Positions 1-5,695 are shown, counted from the first letter of the stretch. The stretch is DNA of 5,695 nucleotides from Eudoraea sp. (GCA_013042125.1 JABDQS010000334.1:1-5695), one strand, 5' to 3'. The notes: generated by a model from the letters alone, not told the origin. Program-made: numbers and translations.

Positions 1-362
1 TCATAACTCAGCCTTGAATCAATAGAAAAGTAATCCTTGGCTTCAGGAAGTACGACACCATCAATGATATTACCTTCTTTATAACGGTTGTAAGATGCGA
101 TAGCTTCCAGACCTAAGCCGCTCTTAAAATATCTTCCAATATTGATCCTTGAAGGAAAGGCCACCCCGTTCCACTGATCCCTGATGGTTGTAACGTCGTT
201 GAATGCGTCACCGGAATCATCAATAAAGTTCCAGCCAAGACCTACCATCCAGGAGCTTTGAACCAAACTGTCTTTGGAACTAAGTACAATGGTATCCTGA
301 GCAAAAAGATTAATGGAGCCAAATAGAAATATAGCAACAAAAGTTAGCTTTGTAAGTTTCAT
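1..362 (-). CDS. OmpA-family outer-membrane beta-barrel protein, N-terminal 120 codons (3' end beyond window)
   Basis: The ATG at 362-360 opens a frame with no stop to the window edge. Residues 1-22 form a clear Sec signal peptide: basic MKLTK, a hydrophobic stretch (TFVAIFLFGSINLF), then AQ before DTIV, the usual Bacteroidota signal peptidase I site. There is no lipobox Cys. The mature part alternates polar and hydrophobic residues, as in outer-membrane strands: SSWMVGLGWNFIDDSG, INIGRYFKSGLGLEAIASYN, DYFSIDSRLSY. The sequence WNGVAFPSRINIGRYF matches what I know of the N-terminal barrel of flavobacterial OmpA-family porins, whose C-terminal domain binds peptidoglycan. That C-terminal domain is outside the window, so the OmpA label is recognition of the barrel only; a plain outer-membrane beta-barrel protein is the alternative. 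It follows bshA after a 268-nt gap and probably has its own promoter. Confidence 0.72.
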   Translation of the reverse strand, partial: MKLTKLTFVAIFLFGSINLFAQDTIVLSSKDSLVQSSWMVGLGWNFIDDSGDAFNDVTTIRDQWNGVAFPSRINIGRYFKSGLGLEAIASYNRYKEGNIIDGVVLPEAKDYFSIDSRLSY

Positions 363-390
363 AATCGTAAGAATTTGGGTTCTCGATAGT

Positions 391-400
391 GTAAAATTAC
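391..400 (-). promoter_or_regulatory. Possible -7 promoter element for the OmpA-family gene
   Basis: On the minus strand this reads GTAATTTTAC. It contains TAATTTTA, which matches the Bacteroidota -7 consensus TAnnTTTG at 7 of 8 positions. It would give a leader of roughly 25 nt before the ATG at 362. No clear -33 TTG lies at the proper spacing, only a T-rich run, so the call is weak. The same ten bases occur just upstream of bshA. Confidence 0.33.
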
Positions 401-492
401 AACCGGGTAAAACGAAAATGAAAAATTGTCATGTATCTACCGGAATAATCGGTAAGAAGCATTAGAAATTAGAGCCTGTGCAAGGCAAAAAT

Positions 493-510
493 CAGCGACT
501 TAAATTGCTG
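493..510. repeat. Imperfect 18-bp palindrome in the bshA-OmpA gap
   Basis: CAGCGACTTAAATTGCTG pairs at seven of nine positions around its centre (CAGC outermost with GCTG, plus an A-T pair and the TTAA core). It has a G-T and a C-A mismatch. The loop-free, two-armed form suggests a dimeric regulator site more than an RNA hairpin. A palindrome this imperfect can arise by chance, so confidence is low. Confidence 0.2.
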
Positions 511-630
511 TCGGTAAGAGGTATTGAAAAAACGATGAAGTGCTTGTATAGTGTTGACAATCAGTGGCTACTGTGCTTACTGTGAATGAACTAATGTACA
601 CTTTTTATAAAATGTATTATCATTTAAAGA

Positions 631-1776
631 TCACTGCACAACGCTTTTGTAATGATCCCTGAACGCATGCTCGTACAGGCTTTCATATAAGGGCATGATA
701 TTCTGAAGATCGAATTTCAGCGCCTCTTTGTAGGCATTCATTTTAAAGGTTTCCAGGATCTTTGGGTCCTTTAAAATGTGTAAAGAATTTTTGATCATAT
801 CATCCACATCACCCACATCACTTAAAAATCCGGTTACCCCCTGTATATTCACCTCTGGAATACCACCTGTATTACTCGAGATCACAGGCACTTTATTGAT
901 CATGGCTTCCAAAGCCGCTAAACCAAAACTCTCCGATTTTGAAGGCAATAAGAAGAGATCTGAAAAGCACAGGATACGGTCTATTTCAGTACTCTGGCCA
1001 AGGAACATCACCTTGTCCGTGATCCCCAGTTCTTCACACAATAGTTCAGCTTTTTCCTTTTCGGGGCCCTCCCCTACCATCATCAGTTTCGCCGGCATTT
1101 CCTTCTGAATCCCGAAAAAAACCTTAATCACATCCGGAATATGTTTCACCTTCCTGAAATTACTGATATGGGTAACGATCTTTTCATCATCCCCGGCCAT
1201 CAAAGAACGTTGGCAATCCGTAAATTCTAAGCTGTATTTTCGTTTATCAATGAAGTTTGGGATCACTTCGATCTCCTTATCAATTTCAAAAAAGTCGAGT
1301 GTCTTCTGCCTGAGATCCGCCGAAACACTGGTTACCACCTCCGATTTGTTGATACTGAAGGTAACTGCGGGCTTATAAAAGGGATGATTCCCCACAAGTG
1401 TAATGTCTGTACCATGCAAAGTAGTGATCATCGGAATAAAGATCCCATCCTCTTCCAATATCTTCTTTGCCATATAGCCGGCATATGCGTGAGGAATAGC
1501 ATAATGTACATGCAATAACTCGATCCCGTGAAGTTTAATGGTATCTACCAACTTGCTACTCAATGCAAGTTCATAGGGTTGGTAGTGAAATAAGGGATAC
1601 TCAGGGACATGCACCTCATGGAAATGAATGTTGTTCCCCAATAATTCTAGCCTTACAGGTTGTCTGTACGTGACAAAATGCACCTCATGTCCACGGTTTG
1701 CAAGCGCAATTCCCAGTTCTGTGGCTACAACCCCGCTCCCACCATAAGTAGGATAACATACGATAGCTATCTTCAT
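631..1776 (-). CDS. bshA: N-acetyl-alpha-D-glucosaminyl L-malate synthase (bacillithiol biosynthesis, GT4)
   Basis: BshA transfers GlcNAc from UDP-GlcNAc to L-malate in the cytoplasm, the first step of bacillithiol synthesis (followed by BshB deacetylase and BshC cysteine ligase). The 381 residues match the usual length of about 375-385. The start MKIAIVCYPTYGGSG is the family's conserved opening, with the GGSG loop at 12-15 for nucleotide-sugar binding. HYAIPHA (91-97) and HGTD (121-124) are conserved N-domain motifs. SNFRKVKH (205-212) carries the basic residues that hold the diphosphate. The GT4 E-x7-E motif is ESFGLAALE, Glu282 and Glu290, followed by TGGIPE. No signal peptide or membrane segment is seen. 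An in-frame stop lies at 1810-1812 and no other good start exists. The gene begins 29 nt after the GH3 fusion's stop, so read-through transcription is likely. No bshB or bshC is in the window. It looks intact. Confidence 0.95.
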   Translation of the reverse strand: MKIAIVCYPTYGGSGVVATELGIALANRGHEVHFVTYRQPVRLELLGNNIHFHEVHVPEYPLFHYQPYELALSSKLVDTIKLHGIELLHVHYAIPHAYAGYMAKKILEEDGIFIPMITTLHGTDITLVGNHPFYKPAVTFSINKSEVVTSVSADLRQKTLDFFEIDKEIEVIPNFIDKRKYSLEFTDCQRSLMAGDDEKIVTHISNFRKVKHIPDVIKVFFGIQKEMPAKLMMVGEGPEKEKAELLCEELGITDKVMFLGQSTEIDRILCFSDLFLLPSKSESFGLAALEAMINKVPVISSNTGGIPEVNIQGVTGFLSDVGDVDDMIKNSLHILKDPKILETFKMNAYKEALKFDLQNIMPLYESLYEHAFRDHYKSVVQ

Positions 1777-1781
1777 AGGCG

Positions 1782-1789
1782 TAAAATTA
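1782..1789 (-). promoter_or_regulatory. Possible -7 element just before bshA
   Basis: The minus strand reads TAATTTTA, 7 of 8 matches to TAnnTTTG, ending 5 nt before the ATG. If used, transcription would start at or within a couple of bases of the start codon, giving a leaderless or almost leaderless bshA message. No TTG is found at the -33 position (about 1808-1813), so the site may be fortuitous and bshA may simply ride on the upstream gene's transcript. Confidence 0.25.
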
Positions 1790-1805
1790 CGGTTTAATTC
1801 TTTTT

Positions 1806-4727
1806 CTAATTAATAATGGAATCATAAATCGCTTGCTGAATCCTTGTACGCAATTCAGATTTGATCAGAAGATTGTTTGAAGCCGTAGGATAGGTCCGAT
1901 TTGATAAAAATACATAAACCAGTTCCTCCTCCGGATCAGCCCAGGTGTAGGTTCCCGTAAAACCACTGTGACCAAAACTTTTTCTCGAAACGCATCCACA
2001 GGTAGGGCCGTGTTCTTCCAACTGAGGTTTGTCGAACCCCACGCCCCTTCTTACATCATTATTGCAGAAGTAGCATTTATTGAACTTTTCTATGGTCCTG
2101 GCCTGTAAAAAACGATCCCCTCCGTAATATCCACCCTGTAAATACATCTGCATGATCTTGGCTACGTCATTGGCGTTGCTAAACAAGCCCGCATGTCCTC
2201 CTACTCCACCCTGCATGGCCGCTCCCATATCATGAACATATCCCTGTACCGTTTGATACCGGTAATAATTATCTATTTCCGAAGGAACAATTTTCTCTTT
2301 CTCAAAGTGTTCCAAAGGTTTAAAACGGGTGTAATTAACTCCCAATGATCCATAATACCTGGAGGTCGCGAGAACATCCAGCGGTAGATCATAGGTCTCT
2401 TCAATGTATTTCTTCATTACATAATAGGTCACATCACTATAACGGTAGCGATTCGATTTTAACGACTGACGCCCTATGCGATTATAGATAGAATCCTGAT
2501 AGGCATCTGTTAGATACAGATTATTGGTAACCCTGATGCTAAAACCATTATCTGGCCTGGAGCGATAGAATTCTCTGGAGGGTCTTCTATTTTTGTCGAG
2601 AGTTGCTAAGTAAAATGCGATCCAGGAAGGTAAACGACCGTAATGGCTCAGTGCCTTTAGGACGGTCACATCTTTAAGGTCTGTGGTATCATAAGCGGGG
2701 ATCAATTCCCCGAAAGTATCATTTAATGATATCTTCCCCTCCTCTTCCATGGTCATGATCATTGGCAAGGTTGCAAGGATCTTGGTCAGGGAGGCAAGAT
2801 CATATAAGTGATCAAATGAAATGGAATCATTTGAGGTATAGGTTGGCTTTCCAAAATTCTTATTGTAAATGACCTTTCCTTTTCTGGCAATCAACACCTG
2901 AGCCCCCGGAAACATCAAAGAATCCAGTCCGTTTTTAACTAAAGTATCTACCCGGGCCAGCTTATAAGAATCTATACCTACTCTTCCGGGAAGGCTATAT
3001 CCTAATCTTCCAAGTGATTTACTCAAAATCCCAGTACCAGCGGGAAATTGATTCCGAAGCGACACCGGTAATTTGCCTTTTGCAGGGATAGCCCCAAAGA
3101 TCAATTCTGCCGTTTTCTCCTGGGCTACCTCACTATTCTGGTACCCAACCACCAAGCCATCTAAATTCTCGTAATCAACAAGGTCTAGCAGCGCATACGG
3201 CTTTGCAAAGACCGCCAGGATCAAATTAGAAGTTCGTTCTCTGGCCAATTCCTTCAACCAATACAATTCTTTTTCCGAAAACTTATAACCCTTCCATGGA
3301 CTTTCATTACTCTTATGAAAGCCAACGATAACCACATTGAAATCTGATAGGTTCTTTTTTAGTGTTCCTATATCCTTGCCATCTACCTGAACTACTTCTG
3401 TATATTTCTGCAATGCTCTGTAAAATGGCTCCCCGGAAACATCGCCCATTGCCACATAGGCAATTTTCTTGTTCTCCAGGTTTTTGATGGGCAACAGATC
3501 TACCTCATTCCTCACTACCGTAATGGCATTTTCCATGGCCTCTTCGTATAAAAGATCATCTTCTATCGTATTCAGATCATTGTATAGGTTATCCTCCTCA
3601 ATAGGCTCATATTTATGTAGTCCTGCCTTATACTTGGCCATGAGTATCTTTTTCACCGATGTCGCCAAACGTGTATCAGAGATGATCCCTTTATCAAAAG
3701 CGGTTCGAACAGCCGATCTTGCGGCTTGCAGATCTTTTGGCATCAAGAGTATATCATTTCCTGCAAGGAATGCTTGCAATTCACTTCCGCCATTCCCGGC
3801 AAAATTGGCTACTCCATTCATATTCAAGGCATCGGTAAAGACCAGGCCTTTAAAACCCATTTCCCTTTTCAATACCCCGGTAATAATATTTTTTGAAAGT
3901 GAGGAGGGCCTTGTTGAATCCGATTCCATGGCCGGTACATTTAAATGGGCCACCATAACGCTGGAAACTCCTTCCTTTATAAGTCGTTTGTAAGGATATA
4001 GTTCTATACTATCCAATCTGTCTCTCTCGAAAGGGATCATTGGCAGCGCCTTATGCGAATCTACCGCGGTATCCCCATGACCCGGAAAATGCTTACTACT
4101 ACTAAGTATTCCCGCTTTATTCATTCCCCGAACAAAAGCAGCTCCTTTCGCTGCTACATTCACCCTGTCCTCTCCAAACGACCTGTTGCCAATTATAGGG
4201 TTTCTTGGGTTGATATTTATATCAACATCCGGAGCAAAATTAATATGAACGCCTAATCTCCTGGCATGAGACCCTATCTGATAGCCCACTCTTTCAACAA
4301 TAGTACTATCCTGAATGGCCCCCAGGGTCATATTCCAGGGATACGCAAATGTGGAATCTAACCGCATTGCCAGTCCCCATTCCGCATCCATCCCTATCAA
4401 CAGTGGGATCTTTGACAATTCCTGATATTCATTGGTAAGTTTAGCCTGCCGTAAGGGGCCTCCGGTAGAAAATATAATTCCACCCAGATGTTCCTCCCGG
4501 ATCAATGTTTTGATCTTATCTGTGGCCGATTTATTTTGATCTGAAGCTACAAGGACCATAAATAACTGCCCTATCTTTTCCTCCAAACTCATTTTTTGGT
4601 AGGTAGTATTCACCCATTGCTGTTGCTCCAAACTATCCGCGGTTTGTAAGGGATCTACCTGAGCAATGGAACTCAATGAAAAGGAAATAAGTAAAAAAAG
4701 GAAAGTAACTTTCTTCAGCATAGGCAT
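1806..4727 (-). CDS. Exported GH3 beta-N-acetylglucosaminidase (NagZ-like) fused to a beta-lactamase-family serine hydrolase
   Basis: A two-enzyme periplasmic protein, 973 residues from the chosen start. Residues 1-23 are a signal peptide (MPMLKK, hydrophobic run, SSIAQ). The GH3 N-domain (about 35-370) has HINFAPDVDININP, GNRSFGED, KHFPGHGDT (212-220), the Asp-Ser-His dyad motif (D223, H225) and nucleophile D299 in FTDALNMNG, all NagZ hallmarks. An alpha/beta second GH3 domain spans about 400-575. The serine hydrolase domain (about 585-970) has SLTK (nucleophile S646, K649), a YSD version of the YxN motif (Y763) and HSG (920-922) in the KTG position. Cysteines 885, 888, 910 and 912 sit just before HSG. 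The pair resembles separate B. subtilis NagZ and AmiE, so it probably strips GlcNAc and peptide from muropeptides; the second activity is inferred and could instead be D,D-peptidase or esterase. The frame opens at 4787, but that ATG lies upstream of the promoter's -7 box. Starts at 4727 or 4721 place the signal peptide correctly. Confidence 0.9.
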   Translation of the reverse strand: MPMLKKVTFLFLLISFSLSSIAQVDPLQTADSLEQQQWVNTTYQKMSLEEKIGQLFMVLVASDQNKSATDKIKTLIREEHLGGIIFSTGGPLRQAKLTNEYQELSKIPLLIGMDAEWGLAMRLDSTFAYPWNMTLGAIQDSTIVERVGYQIGSHARRLGVHINFAPDVDININPRNPIIGNRSFGEDRVNVAAKGAAFVRGMNKAGILSSSKHFPGHGDTAVDSHKALPMIPFERDRLDSIELYPYKRLIKEGVSSVMVAHLNVPAMESDSTRPSSLSKNIITGVLKREMGFKGLVFTDALNMNGVANFAGNGGSELQAFLAGNDILLMPKDLQAARSAVRTAFDKGIISDTRLATSVKKILMAKYKAGLHKYEPIEEDNLYNDLNTIEDDLLYEEAMENAITVVRNEVDLLPIKNLENKKIAYVAMGDVSGEPFYRALQKYTEVVQVDGKDIGTLKKNLSDFNVVIVGFHKSNESPWKGYKFSEKELYWLKELARERTSNLILAVFAKPYALLDLVDYENLDGLVVGYQNSEVAQEKTAELIFGAIPAKGKLPVSLRNQFPAGTGILSKSLGRLGYSLPGRVGIDSYKLARVDTLVKNGLDSLMFPGAQVLIARKGKVIYNKNFGKPTYTSNDSISFDHLYDLASLTKILATLPMIMTMEEEGKISLNDTFGELIPAYDTTDLKDVTVLKALSHYGRLPSWIAFYLATLDKNRRPSREFYRSRPDNGFSIRVTNNLYLTDAYQDSIYNRIGRQSLKSNRYRYSDVTYYVMKKYIEETYDLPLDVLATSRYYGSLGVNYTRFKPLEHFEKEKIVPSEIDNYYRYQTVQGYVHDMGAAMQGGVGGHAGLFSNANDVAKIMQMYLQGGYYGGDRFLQARTIEKFNKCYFCNNDVRRGVGFDKPQLEEHGPTCGCVSRKSFGHSGFTGTYTWADPEEELVYVFLSNRTYPTASNNLLIKSELRTRIQQAIYDSIIN

Positions 4728-4771
4728 TTTGATCATTGATTCTAACTGCATAAAAAAGGAAATATTGCGCA

Positions 4772-4803
4772 CAAAGGTAGTTAACATGCTGTTTTCGTGG
4801 CAA
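4772..4803 (-). promoter_or_regulatory. Bacteroidota-type promoter for the GH3/serine-hydrolase gene
   Basis: On the minus strand, TTG at 4803-4801 (GTTG counting 4804) is followed after 21 nt by TACCTTTG at 4779-4772. The latter is a perfect match to the Bacteroidota -7 consensus TAnnTTTG, and the spacing is within the normal 17-23 range. The -33 box begins a few bases after the stop of the 160-residue gene, so this separates a new transcription unit from the upstream pair. The expected start of transcription, near 4765-4768, leaves a leader of about 40 nt to the ATG at 4727. Confidence 0.7.
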
Positions 4804-4808
4804 CTAGA

Positions 4809-5291
4809 CTACATAAACCTTCCATGCCAACTCTCAGAGGCAGGTACCTCCCAATGTTCCAAATATTCCTGCTTATTTGCCACAAGATTGTTGAAAACGA
4901 TAGTATTCTTAGAAATGGATTTCGCCTTGGCCATTTTCTTAAAATCAGCCATGGATTTATACGTGATATAATCACCCTGTTTAAAGGAAACATTCATCCT
5001 GTCCATAAGTTCTACTCCATACCTTTTTTCCAGACTCTGAATAAAGTGAACTGAGGCATCTATTGAACAGCCGGAGGCCGAGGCATTGGACTGATCTAAG
5101 CCAATAATAATAAAACGATTGTAACGTATCTCATAGGCCGCTTGAAGAGCCGAACCATGGGCGGTCCACTGGGTTAAAAACCGGGTTAGTAAGTCGTTGA
5201 TCTCTTTTAATTCCTGCTCGGCAAAATTTCTGCTGGATTGGTAGATCCAAATTCTGGCCGATTCGGGTAATTCACTAAACTCTGCTATCAT
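4809..5291 (-). CDS. Conserved Bacteroidota protein of unknown function (often labelled 'ABC transporter ATPase')
   Basis: This is a 160-residue protein without signal peptide or membrane segment, so probably cytosolic. From memory, close relatives in Flavobacteriia are widely annotated 'ABC transporter ATPase', but there is no Walker A (GxxxxGKS/T), no Walker B and no LSGGQ signature, so the label is not supported here. Visible features are FSELPESARIWIYQSSR (5-21), WTAHG (42-46), a hydrophobic strand YNRFIIIGLDQS (57-68), the motif SGCSIDAS (73-80) with single Cys74, and DRMNVSF (97-103). The C-terminal third is lysine-rich, then acidic and aromatic. The start is secure: an in-frame TAG lies four codons upstream (5303-5301) and AGGA sits 7 nt before the ATG. 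It follows the Fe-S protein gene by 75 nt and ends just before the GH3 gene's promoter, so it pairs with the Fe-S gene. A small regulatory or protein-binding role is possible; I assign none. Confidence 0.85.
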   Translation of the reverse strand: MIAEFSELPESARIWIYQSSRNFAEQELKEINDLLTRFLTQWTAHGSALQAAYEIRYNRFIIIGLDQSNASASGCSIDASVHFIQSLEKRYGVELMDRMNVSFKQGDYITYKSMADFKKMAKAKSISKNTIVFNNLVANKQEYLEHWEVPASESWHGRFM

Positions 5292-5298
5292 TTCTTTT

Positions 5299-5302
5299 TC
5301 CT
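5299..5302 (-). promoter_or_regulatory. Shine-Dalgarno-like AGGA before the 160-residue gene
   Basis: The minus strand reads AGGA, then seven A-rich bases, then the ATG at 5291. Purine-rich, A-rich leaders are usual in Bacteroidota, which mostly do not rely on Shine-Dalgarno pairing, so an SD-like core at good spacing is mildly notable. The in-frame TAG overlapping its 5' side excludes any earlier start. Confidence 0.35.
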
Positions 5303-5362
5303 AGATTAATTTTAAACATCCTCCCATCTTCTTTCTTCACTAAAATCATTCCAAAATAAATA

Positions 5363-5377
5363 AAGATCAAAGATCTT
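5363..5377 (-). terminator. Weak hairpin with T-rich tail at the end of the Fe-S protein gene
   Basis: AAGATC and GATCTT form a 6-bp stem with a 3-nt loop that includes part of the stop codon. On the minus strand a T-rich tail (TATTTATTTT) follows. The stem has only two G-C pairs, so termination would be inefficient at best. It may attenuate between the Fe-S gene and the 160-residue gene, or stabilise the 3' end, or mean nothing. Confidence 0.22.
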
Positions 5378-5695
5378 GTGCATTTGCCAGGAGCTCGGCG
5401 ATATCCATGACCGCCACCGAAGCTTCTTTCTCTTTGTTTTTCACTCCGTCTGTCATCATCGTATTACAGAACGGGCAGGCAGCGGCAATGATCTCCGGCT
5501 CTGTTTCCATAGCCTGTTCTGTCCGCTCAATATTTACCTCCTTATCTCCTTTTTCAGCATCCTTAAACATTTGGGCACCCCCGGCGCCACAACAAAGCCC
5601 CCTGGACCTGCAATTTTTCATCTCAACCAATTCGGCATCGAGCTTCGTAATGAGCTCTCTGGGTGCCTCGTAGACATTATTGGCCCGTCCTAAAT
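5367..5695 (-). CDS. (Fe-S)-binding protein, C-terminal CCG domain (5' end beyond window)
   Basis: The frame is open from the right edge to the TGA at 5369-5367, giving 108 full codons plus a partial codon whose two visible bases allow the expected Tyr. The visible part starts LGRANNVYEAPRELI, continues ELVEMKNCRSRGLCCGAGG and ends near CPFC. CCG is followed by exactly 36 residues and then CxxC, the spacing of the cysteine-rich CCG domain (C-x31-39-CCG-x35-36-CxxC) of HdrB, LutA/LldE and GlpC proteins. The first Cys of the motif should fall just outside, in HDPC before YLGR; that would give 34 intervening residues. These domains bind an unusual Fe-S cluster or act in electron transfer with a partner dehydrogenase. 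A TTG at 5630-5628 lies within the conserved domain and is not the start. In Bacteroidota such proteins are usually about 260 residues. The substrate is not identifiable. Confidence 0.9.
   Translation of the reverse strand, partial: LGRANNVYEAPRELITKLDAELVEMKNCRSRGLCCGAGGAQMFKDAEKGDKEVNIERTEQAMETEPEIIAAACPFCNTMMTDGVKNKEKEASVAVMDIAELLANAQDL

Larger units (their letters stand above)
363..630. other. Non-coding gap between bshA and the OmpA-family gene
   Basis: This 268-nt stretch is the only sizeable intergenic region. I see no credible gene on either strand. It holds several weak structures. TCGGTAAG occurs at 449-456 and 511-518, and the 15-mers starting there agree at 13 positions. A short inverted repeat TACCG/CGGTA (438-442, 450-454) has a 7-nt loop. 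There is an imperfect palindrome at 493-510, and ACTGTG is repeated at 570-575 and 579-584. The probable -7 box of the OmpA-family gene is at its left end. No GC-rich hairpin with a T-tract follows bshA. It could be a leader or operator region for the porin gene; that is inference. Confidence 0.5.

Noticed and set aside
554..559. TTGACA resembling an E. coli -35 box on the plus strand
   Set aside because: Bacteroidota promoters do not use this box, no TAnnTTTG or TATAAT lies at suitable spacing, and no plus-strand gene follows.
609..625. AAATG/CATTT inverted repeat just after bshA as a terminator
   Set aside because: The stem is only 5 bp and nearly all A-T, and no T-run follows on the minus strand, so it does not meet the requirements of an intrinsic terminator.
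3469..3993. A 174-codon open frame on the plus strand inside the GH3 fusion gene
   Set aside because: It is antisense to the conserved GH3 domains, has a low-complexity Ser/Arg/Phe-rich translation with no recognisable domain and no promoter or supporting start signal. It is a shadow of the real gene.
4781..5054. Other open frames on both strands over the 160-residue gene
   Set aside because: They overlap a frame with a secure start and motif blocks, and their translations show no domain or signal features.
5270..5314. Short frame MFKINLGKRNDSRV overlapping the start of the 160-residue gene, preceded by GGGAGG
   Set aside because: GGGAGG abuts the ATG with no spacer, and the 14-codon frame has no other support. 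A regulatory upstream peptide cannot be argued from this alone.
5352..5359. TTATTTTG on the minus strand as a -7 box for the 160-residue gene
   Set aside because: It matches 7 of 8 consensus positions, but no TTG lies at the -33 distance and the region is AT-rich. Co-transcription with the Fe-S gene is the simpler explanation.
5376..5693. Two overlapping plus-strand open frames opposite the Fe-S protein gene
   Set aside because: The minus-strand frame carries the exact CCG-domain cysteine spacing, so the opposite frames are by-products of its codon use.

Overview
The window looks like a piece of a Flavobacteriaceae (Bacteroidota) chromosome. The evidence is moderate AT content, a Bacteroidota-type promoter (GTTG, 21-nt spacer, TACCTTTG) in place of an E. 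coli-type one, signal peptides ending in Ala-Gln, a bshA of the Bacillus/Bacteroidota bacillithiol type, and a NagZ-serine hydrolase fusion of a kind typical of this phylum. All five recognisable genes lie on the minus strand, so the window reads right to left. I see no tRNA, rRNA, CRISPR array, insertion sequence, phage gene or attachment site.

In transcription order: (1) 5695-5367, the C-terminal part of an (Fe-S)-binding protein with a textbook CCG domain (HdrB/LutA/GlpC type). (2) 5291-4809, a 160-residue conserved cytosolic protein that I recall being labelled 'ABC transporter ATPase' in Bacteroidota although it has no Walker motifs. (3) A good promoter at 4803-4772, then a large exported two-enzyme protein ending at 1806. 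Its N-terminal half is a GH3 beta-N-acetylglucosaminidase of the NagZ type and its C-terminal half is a beta-lactamase-fold serine hydrolase resembling AmiE or penicillin-binding enzymes. Its start is most likely at 4727 or 4721; the longest reading, from 4787, begins upstream of the promoter's -7 box. (4) 1776-631, bshA, the first enzyme of bacillithiol synthesis. (5) After a 268-nt non-coding gap, 362-1, the signal peptide and first beta-strands of an OmpA-family outer-membrane protein that runs off the left edge.

Functionally this is a housekeeping and cell-envelope neighbourhood. The fusion protein would take apart peptidoglycan fragments in the periplasm, releasing GlcNAc and probably stem peptide. 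BshA uses UDP-GlcNAc plus L-malate in the cytoplasm to begin making the low-molecular-weight thiol bacillithiol. The OmpA-type protein would tie the outer membrane to peptidoglycan. The Fe-S protein and the 160-residue protein appear to form a separate unit. A metabolic link (GlcNAc salvage feeding UDP-GlcNAc to bacillithiol) is conceivable but is inference from adjacency only.

I found no convincing undescribed system. The items most worth a second look are the orphan 160-residue family with its SGCSID motif, the NagZ/AmiE-like fusion with a four-cysteine insert beside its active site, and the start-site correction implied by the promoter.
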